Below are positions 1 to 11,949 of a stretch of 64,000 bases of DNA, piece after piece (within the stretch, counting starts at the first letter, position 1; each line of letters starts with the position of its first letter). The position numbers were made by a program, and so were the translations under genes. This DNA is from Aspergillus flavus. Its lineage: Eukaryota; Ascomycota; Eurotiomycetes; Eurotiales; Aspergillaceae. The notes beneath the pieces were generated by a model. It was not told where the DNA came from. It did not search any database and saw only the letters and a program-made list of their open reading frames with translations. Where the stretch lies: contig NC_092408.1 in assembly GCF_009017415.1 (NCBI RefSeq), positions 2,480,001 through 2,544,000 on the forward strand, written 5' to 3'.

Positions 1-1540
1 ATACTCAAATATATAAAGCGCCTTTAATTAATCTTTAATATCTTTTACTTTCAATATAATCAAGATCACTTTACACTAAATAAAAAAAAATAAAAATAAA
101 TTAAATATTTACTCTATATTATACAGCTATTTTTTAAATTTATAATCTTACTATCTAAAACTAAAGATATTAGTATTTATCTTATGTTCAGCATCTATAA
201 CAAGCTCTTTAATTATCTTAAAAAATCAATTCACCAGCTCTAAAAAAAAAGGATTTGTTAAAAAAAGATAATACTAACTACTTTTTATACAATAAAGAAA
301 AAACTTTCACAATACTATAGTATGATTAATAAGATTTATAGTAATCTCTATATAATTAATACAATTATTTCGCCTCAGCAGAAGCTGTAATTCTTTTTAA
401 CAAAGAACTAAAATAGCAAATGGCGTTAAAGATACCGTAAAAGTCTTAAAAACTATCTTAAGCTATATAAACAACGACTTTTAGATATCTAGTCCAACCC
501 CAAAAATCAATCATCTAGAATAGCTATATCAGAGCTTGAAAAGATTTGCGGGCTAGAAGAGTCTTAGAATTTATTATCTAGATAGAATACTAAGCTTATA
601 TAATATCTTGACAGCGGTAAGTACTACTATATAACTATTTTACTTTTAACTAATTTTAAATAGAGATACTGTTCGAACTCCGCCTTATATCTTCTAAAAA
701 GATTATCAACATCAATTTCCAGCACTTGCAAGCCTTATCCGTAATATTCTCTTAATACCTATAACTAGAGCAGATATAGAGCAGCTCTTCAATTCTACTC
801 GCGATATCTGTTACTATTATCAAAACTCCCTCAACTCTAGAACAATTCAAGATTTTATAATATTTATATATATATTAAAGTTTAAGATTAAGAAGAAATA
901 GCGTATACTAATTAATAAGTATCTTATATAAGAAGAGATACAAGCAATAGATAAAGAGAGAGAAATATAGATAAATAGTCTCGAACCAATCAGTAATAAT
1001 AAGAAAAATTAAGAGATAAATATAGCTTTAAATAAGACCCAGCCTGAAAACCAAGGTTCTAGTAAACAAGCCCTAGAAAAAAGAAGAAAGAGTATCACTT
1101 CAGAATCAGAGAATTAAGATACTAGAGAAATAGAAAATAATAAGAGTATTCTTCTATTACCTAATACACAGCCACGTATATTAAAAAGAATACAGAAATA
1201 TTTAAGGCATTTAGATAGATATAAAAATTAAATACTAGCTCTATATCTCTTAAAATAATAATAAAACTCTTTTTATTTTAAATCTACTATATATATATAA
1301 TATAAACTAAATATATAAAAAATATAGCTAAAATCTACATAGAATATATAAATTACGAGTGTTCTATATTTATCTAGTTTAACAACCCGTGGGTCACCCG
1401 CGGATAACCCTCTAAGGGTTGGAACATACAACGGACCCGACTTGCGGGTAGAAAACCAGGACCCTCAATCCTCAGAAATGAGGGTCGAGGGTCGGGTAGT
1501 GAGGGTCACCCGCGGGTCATAGCGAGGCCTAGCGGTAATA
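1..1540 (+). mobile_element. Decayed hAT-type DNA transposon, 3' part
   Basis: The stretch read from 701 in the + frame resembles the C-terminal dimerisation region of hAT transposases: a phenylalanine-proline-alanine-leucine stretch, then IPITRADIEQLFNSTRDIC, then a SLNSRTIQDF-like helix, running to a stop near 900. In-frame stops upstream (695-697) and downstream show it is dead. A lysine/arginine-rich and serine-rich tail can be followed with stops to about 1,128. The GC-rich segment at 1,381-1,540 carries ACCCGCGGGT-type palindromes and may be the terminal or subterminal end of the element; that link is inference. The 5' part lies off the window, or is too eroded to see. The family call rests on recognised motifs, not on a search. 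Confidence 0.6.
1385..1517. repeat. GC-rich island with inverted arms and a G-run motif
   Basis: In otherwise very AT-rich DNA this segment is strongly G/C. Arm 1,396-1,412 and the reverse complement of 1,501-1,517 match at 15 of 17 positions, and both mismatches are transitions. A palindrome-like ACCCGYGGGT unit occurs at 1,385-1,394 and 1,508-1,517, with a one-base-changed version at 1,396-1,405. Four GGG runs (1,482-1,484, 1,489-1,491, 1,494-1,496, 1,503-1,505) with loops of 4, 2 and 6 bases fit a G-quadruplex pattern on the + strand. Confidence 0.7.
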
Positions 1541-1897
1541 AAGATAATTTTTAAAAAAATAAAAAAAATCTTTTCTAAAGATTAGAGATAGAAGATTATC
1601 TAGATCTTTATAAAAAGATTAAAGTAATATATTCTAGATTATTTAAATTAACTAGAATATATTTCTACTAAATAAAGAAATATTTATCTCTATAAAAAAA
1701 AATTAATAAAATAGAAAATAGAGAAAAAATATAAGTGGGGATATAAAAACTTAATAAATATATTAACTCTTTTTCTTATAAAAATATATTAATAGCTTTT
1801 TAAAAAATAAAAATATTTAAAAAACAATATTCATAGAATTCTATAAAGCTAATTATTAGAGATATATTTCCTATTTAGGAAATTTTCTTAAATATTC
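1541..1897. other. AT-rich filler between hAT and copia relics
   Basis: No open frame or recognisable protein relic was found here. The sequence is A/T-rich with short A and T runs and looks like heavily mutated repeat DNA. It may be remaining hAT flank or the target into which the copia element inserted. Confidence 0.4.
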
Positions 1898-2400
1898 TAG
1901 AATCTTTCTAGAATATTATCTATCTAGAAGAAATTAGATAAAAAATCCTAACTAGATAATATTAAGCAATTATATTCTAATTAGAAAATATTAGGTAAGT
2001 ACTAAATTAGAAAATATTAGATAAATTTCTAATTTAATAAGTCTAAGCGAGTCTAATTTAATATAAAAAGCTACTTAATTCTTTATTAAATTAAACCAAT
2101 TTTCTAAGTAGATTATTATTTAACTATCTAATTACTAGATATTAATTTATTTTTTTAATTTTTTCTATTTATATCTGATCTAGAGCTTTAACTGTCTTAA
2201 CTCTAGTTATCTATCTTTATTATCTAATCTAGGGCTTAGATTATCTAAGCTCTATCTATCTATCTAATCTAGAATTACTACTTAATTAATTCTAGTTTTT
2301 TTATATAATTTAATTATTTAATTTATTTATTCTATTTAATTTTTTTATTTATTCTAGCTAGTCCTAAAACTATTTTACTTTAAGATTAAGATAGTTAATA
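1898..2400 (+). repeat. 5' LTR of the copia relic
   Basis: It aligns colinearly with about 8,200-8,701, beginning at TAGAATCTTTCTAGAATA and ending at AAGATAGTTAATA. The 3' copy ends GGGCAGCTGACA, so the terminal block of this copy has changed G to A and C to T. Edges are estimated from where similarity stops. I could not find a matching target-site duplication. Confidence 0.75.
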
Positions 2401-5400
2401 GTTATAAGCCCAGTCCACTCCAGTCTAAAATCTTATATTAATAATGTCTTTATTTTTCTATATTAATTAATCTTATATATATATATGATATATATATATA
2501 AATCTATTCTTTCTATATTAATTAAATAGATTAGATCTTTATATTAATTTCTATATTGATTTTTATAATCTATTTTATTAATATTAATCTATCTCTATTT
2601 ATTAATTATTAATCTAAGTTATATATATATAGATCTATATAATCTATATATATATATAATTATATAACTATATTAATTAATTTAAAGACTTTTCTTTAGT
2701 TTAGTTAGTTAAATAATTAGCTTTAATAGAGCTAATATATTAGATTAATAGCTAAGGCTAAAGAAATCTAGAATTATATAGATTCTAGTTAATCTAGAGA
2801 ATTAGCTTTATTTTATTATTTTATAAGATCTAGCTTTAATAATATTTAATTTAGGGCTAGAATTCTAATTAATCTAGAGCTATTAAATTAAAAGCTTTAT
2901 AGAGATTTTATTAAAAATTATAAAGCTAAAGTTAAAAAATATTAAATAATTTTAATTAAAACTTTAATTTTATTATTAATTATTATTAATTATTATTAAT
3001 TTAATATTATATAATAATAAATAAATAATTTTATTAGTTAAATTATTTTATTAGATTTTAAAAATCTTATCTACTAAATTAGTCTCTATTAATAAATTTA
3101 GAAAATAGAATTTAATTAAATAATATACTAGATTTAAAATTTTATTTATTAATTCTATAAAATTTTATATATTAATATAGAAAAATCTATATATTAAAGC
3201 TTTAAATCTAGAAATCTTTAAGATTTAGAATTCTATATAATCTTTATTTAATTTCTTAAAATTGTTTTTTAATATCTTATCTATTTTTTTAGCTTTATAG
3301 TAAAATAAACTATTTAAAAAATCTAAAAATAATAATATTATATTATTTTTTTATAAAATAACTAAATAATTTAGAGATTATACTAGACTAAATTAATTAA
3401 ATTAATTTAAAAATTCTAGATTTAAAATTATTACTATAATACTATAGAGTTTATTAAATTTTAACTCTATTAATTTAATTAATTAAAATAGTTAAATACA
3501 GTAAAGTTCTAGAAGCTCTATTTTTAAAAAATAGCTTTATCTCTATTTATTTAATCTAAATAAAAAAGATTATCTATTTAATAAATATCTTTATATTAAT
3601 AATTTTATTAAATCTAATAATTAATTATCTAATTTAAAGACTTTAAATTAATTTAAATTAGTCTATCTAAATTTTAGATTTAAAATTATTTATAATTTAG
3701 CTATTAAAAAATTTAAAAAAACTAATTTAAAATAATAAGAATTAATAATTCTAATTACTATTTTAATTAATTAAATTATTCTATTATCTAGATCTCTAGA
3801 ATTAAATTCTAAGAATCTATAGATATATAATATTATTTTTAATAATTATATTTATAATAATTTTGATAAATTTATAAATTTTAAATCTAAATTTATTAAA
3901 ATCTATATAAAAAATACTAATATTAAAATTTTAGAATATAGTACTATTTTTATAGAATCTATTATTTTTATAAAAAAAATAATTAATATTAAATTTCTAA
4001 ATTATATCTATATATTTAACTTTTATTTAAATATAATTTCTATTTTAAAAGATAGAAAGAATAGTCTATTCTATAATTTTAAAGCTTTAAAACTTAAAAT
4101 CTTAGATAGTAGATCTATTTATTATATAAATAATTAAATAGATATTATTTAATTAATTATATAATTTAAAAAACTTTAATTTATTAATTAAATTATATAT
4201 ATCTAGAATTTCTATAGATTCTAGTAATTTTAAGTCTATTAAAATATCTAATATATTTAAAATAGATCTCTTTAGATTTAATTCTTCTAGAGCTAATCTT
4301 TCTAAAAATAATAATTTATCTAGATTTAATTTATCTAGAAATTTTAATTTATCTAGAGTATTAGATTATTTTAAGATATCTAAACTATATAAAAAGAATT
4401 ATTTATTAAAAAAATTAAATAATCTATATAAAAATAATTCTAGAGATTCTAAAATCTTTAGATTTTTTAAAGACTCTAAAACTTTTTAAATTAATAAATC
4501 TAAAATAAATAAAAATAATTATTTAGAATATAATTTTAAAAACTTTTATTTAGATAATTATATATCTATTATTTTTATTAAATATCTAGATAAAAATCTA
4601 GATATAGAGCTTAAATATTTAAGTCTTAATTTATAGAAAAAATTATAGATTTTATAGTAGATTATCTATTTAAAATTAATATAGAGTCTAGATTATTTAG
4701 CTCTAATTTAATAAAAATGACTATAGTAATATATTTAAAATATTAAAAACTTTTTAAATACTACTTTTTTTATAATATTAAAGATTAGAATATTTAAATA
4801 AAGAAATTCTAAATTATTTAACTAAATTAAATCTAAATACTAGAATATTAAATTTTAAAAAAAATAAATTTTAATTTTATTCTATATATTAGATATCTAA
4901 TTTAAAAAAATAGATATCTAGATAGTTAATTAATATAGAATAAATTCTATTTAAAATTCTATATTAGAATCTAATTTATATAAAAAAAATTTAAATAAAA
5001 TATAATATATAAGCTATATATATTATTTTTATTTAAAATTTTATTTAAAATAAACTTTAAAATCTAGATTAGAAATTTTTTATTTACTAATTAAAATAAT
5101 TAATTTTATTAAAATTTCTATAGCTCTAGATCTAAAAGATTCTATTTAAATAATAATAGAAATTTAGTTAATTTCTATAGATTTTATAAAGATTTAGAAA
5201 TTAAAATAATTACTAGCTCTATAAAATAATTTAAATAAAATCTTTATTTAAAAAAAATTAAAGCTTTAATTATTTTAAAAATTTATTTATTATTAGCTAA
5301 TTTAAATATTTTAAACTTTCTATAATCTAAAACAGCTAATTTAATAATATACATATTAAATTAATTATTTATTAAATCTATTTAATAGAAATTATTATAT

Positions 5401-8199
5401 AAAGTTCTATATAGAGCTTTAAAAAAATAGATCTAGTTATATAAAATTAAAATCTAATCTTTTTAATCTAAAAAAATATAGTTTTAGAGTTTATATATAG
5501 ATTATTAAAATATCTAGATTAGATAAATTTAAATTTAGAGTTTTAATTAATTATCTAATAAAATATATAGCTTTTAATATATAGTAAATATAGCTTTCTA
5601 TTTTAAAAAAGATTATATCTATAAAAGATTATATTTTTAATAAATTTTATATATATAGCTAAGATATAGATAATTATATAGAAAATCTATATAATAAATT
5701 AAAGTAAAATCTATTTAAAATCCTAAATTAAAAAAATTAGATCTAATTTTAGATCTAGTAAAGTAAAACTCTACTTTATATAATTAATTAAATAATTTAG
5801 ATCTAGAAAATAATCTAGATCTAGATTAAAAAAATAAAAATAATTATAACCATAATTAAAATAATAAAATTTTAAATAATTAATTATCTATACTATCTAC
5901 TAGAGACCCTTTATCTAGTTCTAGAAAATCTAGTAAAATAATTATTAGATTATCTATCTCTATAATTAAAGATTTATCTAAAGTCTCTATATTAATAATT
6001 TTAATTAATAATAGAAATTTTAATAAAATAGGTTTCTATAGATTAGAATCTTTAGAACTAGATCTAAAAAAATCTAGATCTAAATTATTTAATAATCTAA
6101 GTTCTAGACTTTTATAAATTTCTAAGAACTTTTTAATAAAAAAGAATAATTTAGAACTATTTTTATATATCTTTTTATTAAAAATTAAAATAAATTTAAA
6201 TAAAAGCTTTAATAAAAAATATTTAAAAAATAATCTTTTTTTAAAACTAATTAATTAATCTAAAATATTTAAATCTAAATTTAGATTTAAATAGCTATTA
6301 ACTATAGAAAAGAAATATAAATAGTTTATTTAAATAAATATATAGATCTTTATATTAATTAAAAAAATTAATTAAAATTAATTTAAAATTTTACTATTAA
6401 AATAGATATTTAAATATAAATATAATTCTAGTGATTTTCTATTAGATTTTAAAATAAAAATCTATATTAAGAAGAATCTATAGTTTTTTAATTAATTAAA
6501 AACTAGAGCTTTAATTCTAGTTTTTAGAACTATTTTAGTTCTAATTATCGCTTTTAATCTAGAGATTATTTAATTAAATATAGTAAATATATTTTTAATT
6601 AGCTATATTAATAAAACTATCTATATTTCTTAGCTATCTAAATATAGATCTAAAAATAAAGCTTTAAAATTAAATAGAGTTTTATATAGTCTAAGATAGT
6701 TACTATTTCTATAGTAAAAAGAAATAGAGTAAATCCTAGAAACTCTAAAGTTTAATTCTATTTTTAAAAATCTCTATCTATATTTAAATAATTATTTAAT
6801 TTTAATAATATATATAGATAATATAATTATTATATACTATTAAAAAATTATAAAAACATAATTAATTTTAAAAACCAATTATTAAATATCTATTAAATAA
6901 AGAATCTAGATTAAATAACTAGATTTATTAATATAAGAATTATTAGAAACTATTTTAATAAAAAACTCTAGATTTCTTAGATAGATTATATTAATAAAAT
7001 TACTCACCACTTTTATTTAACTAATTTAAAAATATCTAGAATCCTCTTACTGATAGAAAAATTAGGATTATTTAATCAATTCTATAGAGCATTAGCCCTA
7101 TATATTTATAAATATTAGTAAAAAAATAGATTAATTTTATATATATCTATTATATCTAGGCCTAATATTATAAAGGCCTGCTAGACCCTTTTAGAAAGCC
7201 TATTAAATCTTACTTCTAGGTATATGGCAGCTGCAAACCATATAATTCTATATCTATATAGAACCCGATACCTATCTATAGAATTTTTAGGGCCAAGCCC
7301 TAATTCTATAGATCCTGACTAATTAAATCTATCTAGAGCACCTAGCTCTAATCCTAGCCCTATTTTTTCTATAGCTAGTAATACTGTTTTTATAGATTAT
7401 TTAAATAAAAAGAGTTTTTAAAACTATATCTATAAATTATATAGTAATTCTATAGATTAATTAATTAAAAATTAAAAAATAATTATTTTATTTTTATTAA
7501 AATTAAATTACTAGTTTTAATTAATACTAATAAATAATTTTTATAGTAGAATATTTATTTAAAGTTTTAAAATTTTATTCTAATTAAAAGATTTATATAG
7601 AATATAATAATAAATAGATTATTTAATTATTTATAAATAACTATTTTATATATACATTTAAACTAAAATATATTAATATTTAAAACTATTAGTTTAGATA
7701 GAAAATTAGAGTTAAAAATATTAATATTATATAGAAATTAATTAAATAAATAACTATAGATAATTTAACTAAAAATCTATTTAATTAAAAATATTAGATT
7801 TTTATAAATTATTTAAATATAATTAATATATCTAATTAAATTAATTAGATTAATTCTATTTAAAGCTTAAAATTAAATAGTTTTATTTTTAATTTATTAA
7901 TTTTCTAATTTTTAGAGTTTAAATTAATTCTATTCTATTTTTAATCTATTTAATTTATTTACTATATTAATTTCTTATATTTAATTAATTTTTAATTGAT
8001 TTTTCTATTAATTTTAAACTAATTTTTATATTAATTTTTTAAATAATCTATTTACTAATTTCTATATAGATTTAATATCTATTTTTAGATTTAAAAATAA
8101 ATATTTAAATCTAGAGAGATATATTAAAAATATATTTTTTATTTAAATTTTTTTTAATATTTTAAAATTATTTTTTAATATTTTTTTTAGATAATAATT

Positions 8200-8701
8200 T
8201 AGAATCTTTCTAGAATATTATCTATCTAGAAAAAATTAAATAAAAAATTTTAATTAGATAATATTAAATAATTATATTCTAATTAAAAAATATTAAATAA
8301 ATATTAAATTAAAAAATATTAAATAAATTTCTAATTTAATAAATCTAAGTAAATCTAATTTAATATAAAAAACTACTTAATCTTTTACTAAATTAAATTA
8401 ATTTTTTAAATAGATTATTATCTAATTATTTAACTACTAGATATTAATTTATTTTTTCAATCTTTTTTATTTATATTTAATCTAAGACTTTAACTATTTT
8501 AATTCTAATTATCTATTTTTATTATCTAATCTAGAGCTTAAATTATTTAAGCTCTATCTATCTATCTAATCTAGAATTACTATTTAGTTAATCCTATTTT
8601 TTTATATAATTTAGTCATTTAATTTATTTATTCTATTCAACTTTTTTATTTATTCTAGCTAGCCCTAAGACTATTCCGCTTTAGGATTAGGGCAGCTGAC
8701 A
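8200..8701 (+). repeat. 3' LTR of the copia relic
   Basis: This is the partner of 1,898-2,400. Its first two thirds are more AT-shifted than the 5' copy, while its last 50 bases (about 8,650-8,701, with CTAGCCCTAAGACTATTCCG) keep far more G/C. The two copies therefore decayed unevenly along their length. Confidence 0.75.
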
Positions 8702-9959
8702 CTAATTAAATCTATTTTATTTTTTATAAGATTTTAGTAGCTCTATAAATAGCGTTATATTTAACTATCTTTAAAATAATAGAGATATTATCTATACTTT
8801 TATAGTAATTTAAAAAGATAAATATAGCTATAAAAATTATTATAATTTATAAAAATAAAACATTTTATAATATTATTCTAAAAGTATTCTATAATAAATT
8901 ATTATTTACTATTTCTATTAATATTAAGAGATTTTTAAAATATATATTTTAAAATATTAGACAGCTCTATATATAGTATATATATTTTAAAAAGCTATGT
9001 TTGTTTTATACTACTAGAATCTATATAGATAAAGATTATTTATTTATAGACTCTACTATTAAATTATAAAGCTATAAGAACTATAGATAATCTAATTAAA
9101 TATATTAAAAAAACTACTAATTATCTTAATAAATTAAATAAGATCTATTTATATTTAGTAGTGTTATAGAATATAAACTATAATCTATTTTATTTAATAA
9201 ATATTTAGCGAGAGCTTAATAATATAAAGTTTTTTTTAAATTATTTAATAGATTAAAAGAATTTATAGTAATTTATTTATTTAATTTTTTATTTATTTAT
9301 TTAAAGTCTATTAATAAATATTTTATATTATATTTTTAGACTATTTTTTATTTTTTTTTTAATTTAATAAAATTATTTTATTTTTTTATATAAATATTTT
9401 TATTAATAATATAAATATAGTAGTTTAGAATATTTTTATTTAAATTTTAAAACTTTATAAATTAAAAAAAATAATATTACTATATTTTTTAAAATATATT
9501 AAAATTTTATAAAAAAAAGATTATACTTTTTTTTATTTAATAAAATATTATAATTTTTAATAGTATATTTAATAAATAAATATTTTTTTATTTTCTATTT
9601 TTTTAATCTTTATTTCTATATACTAATAATATAGTTTTAATAATAATATATAAAAAATAAAATAGATATAATTATATTTTTAATAGCTATAAATAATATA
9701 TTTATTTTTTAATAATTTTTATAATTATAAAAAATCTATTATATTCTAAATCTAGTTTTTTATTTAATTATTATAATTTAATATTTTTTATTAATAATAA
9801 AATTTTTTATTTTATATATAGTTATATAGTTTTATAGTATTTATTATATTTTTTTATCTATTATTTTATTATTTTTTTAAATTTTTTTCTAGTTTAATCT
9901 AGATATTAATTAAATTTTTTAATTATAGTTTTATTAATATATATTTAGTATTATTAATT
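8702..9959. other. AT-rich DNA, no assigned element
   Basis: It contains no usable open frame. The part up to about 9,240 keeps slightly more G/C and could be an older repeat interrupted by the copia insertion, but no protein family could be read. From 9,240 the sequence becomes almost pure A/T, and it probably belongs to the 3' side of the minus-strand gypsy relic. Confidence 0.35.
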
Positions 9960-10620
9960 TAATAATTTTAAATTTAGAAATTATTAATATTATATTTTAT
10001 TAAATTATAAAAAATAAATATTTTATAAATATATTTTTAATATTATTATAAATAAAGTTTATAATAATTAATCAATTTATTTAATTATTTTACTAATAAT
10101 TTATATATATTTATAAATATATTTTAAATATTTAATTTTAATATTCTATTTATTTATTTATTTATAAATAAAAAATAATATTTAAATAGTTTTTTATATA
10201 AAGATTTTAATAAAATTATATTTAATATATATTAATAAAAAGTAAATCTTTATTTATAATTAAAATTTTTAAAGATCTAATTTTATAAATAATATTATTT
10301 AAAAATATATTAATTAATTTTTTTATAATTATAATTTTAATTATAAATAAATATTTTATAATCTTTATATATTAATCTATTATTATAAAAATTATATTAT
10401 ATATAGTTTTTTTAATTTAATAATAATTAATTATAAAATCTATTATTAGATTTTATTATAATTTTTTTAAAATAGAAAAAAAAATTAGTTTATTCTATAC
10501 TAACTTTTTAAAAATCTTTATTTTTTAGTAAATAAAATAATTTTAAATATAATTTTTAATATTTATATATAGATTATTTTAATACAATTTTTTTTAGTTA
10601 ATTTAAAAATCTTTTTTTAA
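9960..10620 (-). mobile_element. Ty3/gypsy integrase relic
   Basis: On the minus strand a degenerate integrase core can be followed. Near 10,444 it reads IDFIINYY, matching the first catalytic Asp region (DFI-GLP). It continues through a YNIIFIIID block (matching ILVVVDR-TK) and LKILIINKDLLFT near 10,262-10,232 (matching the IVSDRG-FTS second Asp region). After that comes an FINKQINR-like block where FHPQTDGQTER is expected. Many stops and the loss of nearly all G/C codons mark it as dead. Gag, protease and RT should lie at higher coordinates on this strand, but I could not read them with confidence, and no LTR pair was identified. Confidence 0.6.
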
Positions 10621-10800
10621 TTAAAATAATTTATAAAAGAATTATTATAGTATATTTTTAAAATCTTTTATTTAAATATAAAATATAGAAATATATAGAT
10701 AATTTCTCTATAATATAATAATTTATTATTAATATATTATTATTTTATTAAATTACTATTTAATTTAGTAATATTATTTATATATATATATATATATTTT

Positions 10801-10868
10801 ATTAAATTTAATATTTATTTAATTTTATTAATTTATTAAATTTAATATTTATTTAATTTTATTAATTT
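10801..10868. repeat. 34-bp tandem duplication
   Basis: The 34 bases at 10,801-10,834 are repeated exactly at 10,835-10,868. The unit is almost pure A/T and lies within the gypsy-bearing part of the AT block. Confidence 0.85.
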
Positions 10869-11830
10869 ATTAAATAATATTATAAATTTTTATAATTATT
10901 TTATATATAAATTATATATAATATATTTTTAAAATAATATTTCTATATTTTAAAATATTTTATAATAGGAAATAATTTTTAATTATAAATAAAATAATAA
11001 TCTTTTATTTTTATTAATTTTTTTAAATAAAAAATAATTAATTATTGATTAAAATACTAGTAGAATTTTTTAATTTTATTAATAAATTATAAACAAATAT
11101 TTATAATAATAAATTTTAAAATATTTATAATTAATTTTATTTATAATATAGAATTAAAATATTATAAAATTAAAAAATTATTAAATATTATTTTTAATTT
11201 ATTAAAAATTTTTTATATTTTTATAATAAAAATAAATAGTTTTCTTTTATTTTTCTATATTTTTTTTAATATATTAAATAAAAACTTAGTAATTTAAATA
11301 TATTAATATATATAATATTTAAAATATTCTATAAATTTTAAAAATATTTAAATATTATAAAATAATTTTAATATTAATTATTATTAATAATATATATATA
11401 TTCTAGATTAATATATATATTATTATATCTTATAATAAATTTTAAAAATATTATTTTTTTTAATAAAAATTATATTCAAATAGTTTAGTATATAAATTTA
11501 TTTATTTTAAATATAATAATATTTTATTAATATATTATATATATTTTTTTTATTTATAAATAAATAAAAGTATTATTTGAATATATAATATAGTAATTAT
11601 TTTAAAATTTCTTATAGCTTTATTAATATATATTTAGAAAATTATTAATATATTATATAAATTAAATAATATTATTTTTTATTTTTTATTTTTTTAAATA
11701 TAAATTTAATAAAATATATTATTTTTATAAATTTAATCTATTAATTTATTAATATAAAATAATAAATATCTATTTTTTATAATTATAATATTTAATTTTT
11801 AATAATTAATATATAGTTTTAATAAATAAT

Positions 11831-11949
11831 TAAATTTTTAAATAAAAAGTACTAGTATTTTAATTATATTAATAAAATATTTATATAAAAATAAATTAAA
11901 TATTTTATTAATATAATTAAAATTCTAGTACTTTTTATTTAAAAATTTA
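11831..11949. repeat. Near-perfect 53-bp inverted repeat (hairpin)
   Basis: Arm 11,831-11,883 is the reverse complement of arm 11,897-11,949 with a single mismatch in 53 positions (inside the AGTACTAGTA block), around a 13-base loop. Some A/T self-complementarity is expected here by chance, but 52 of 53 including the shared AGTACT core is not. Confidence 0.9.

Larger units (their letters stand above)
1898..8701 (+). mobile_element. Ty1/copia LTR retrotransposon, inactivated (RIP-like)
   Basis: Two direct repeats of about 503 bp bound this 6.8 kb element and are treated as its LTRs. The interior holds relics in copia order, all in the + direction and broken by many stops. An integrase end lies near 5,330-5,650, with the TPYE-type helix reading as LLYKVLYRAL followed by LDKFKFRVLINYLIKY. 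The reverse transcriptase near 6,480-6,860 has LNRVLYSLR and a YIDN at 6,811-6,822 where copia has YVDD. RNase H-side sequence follows at 7,155-7,820, including MAAANHIILYLYRTRYLSIE and a final DNLTKNL. INT before RT separates copia from gypsy. Differences between the LTRs are nearly all transitions, as expected from repeat-induced point mutation. No intact gag or pol frame remains. Confidence 0.85.

Noticed and set aside
2460..2500. TATATA-rich stretches as centromere or origin
   Set aside because: Simple AT alternation occurs all over the block and lies inside the copia element; no independent evidence.
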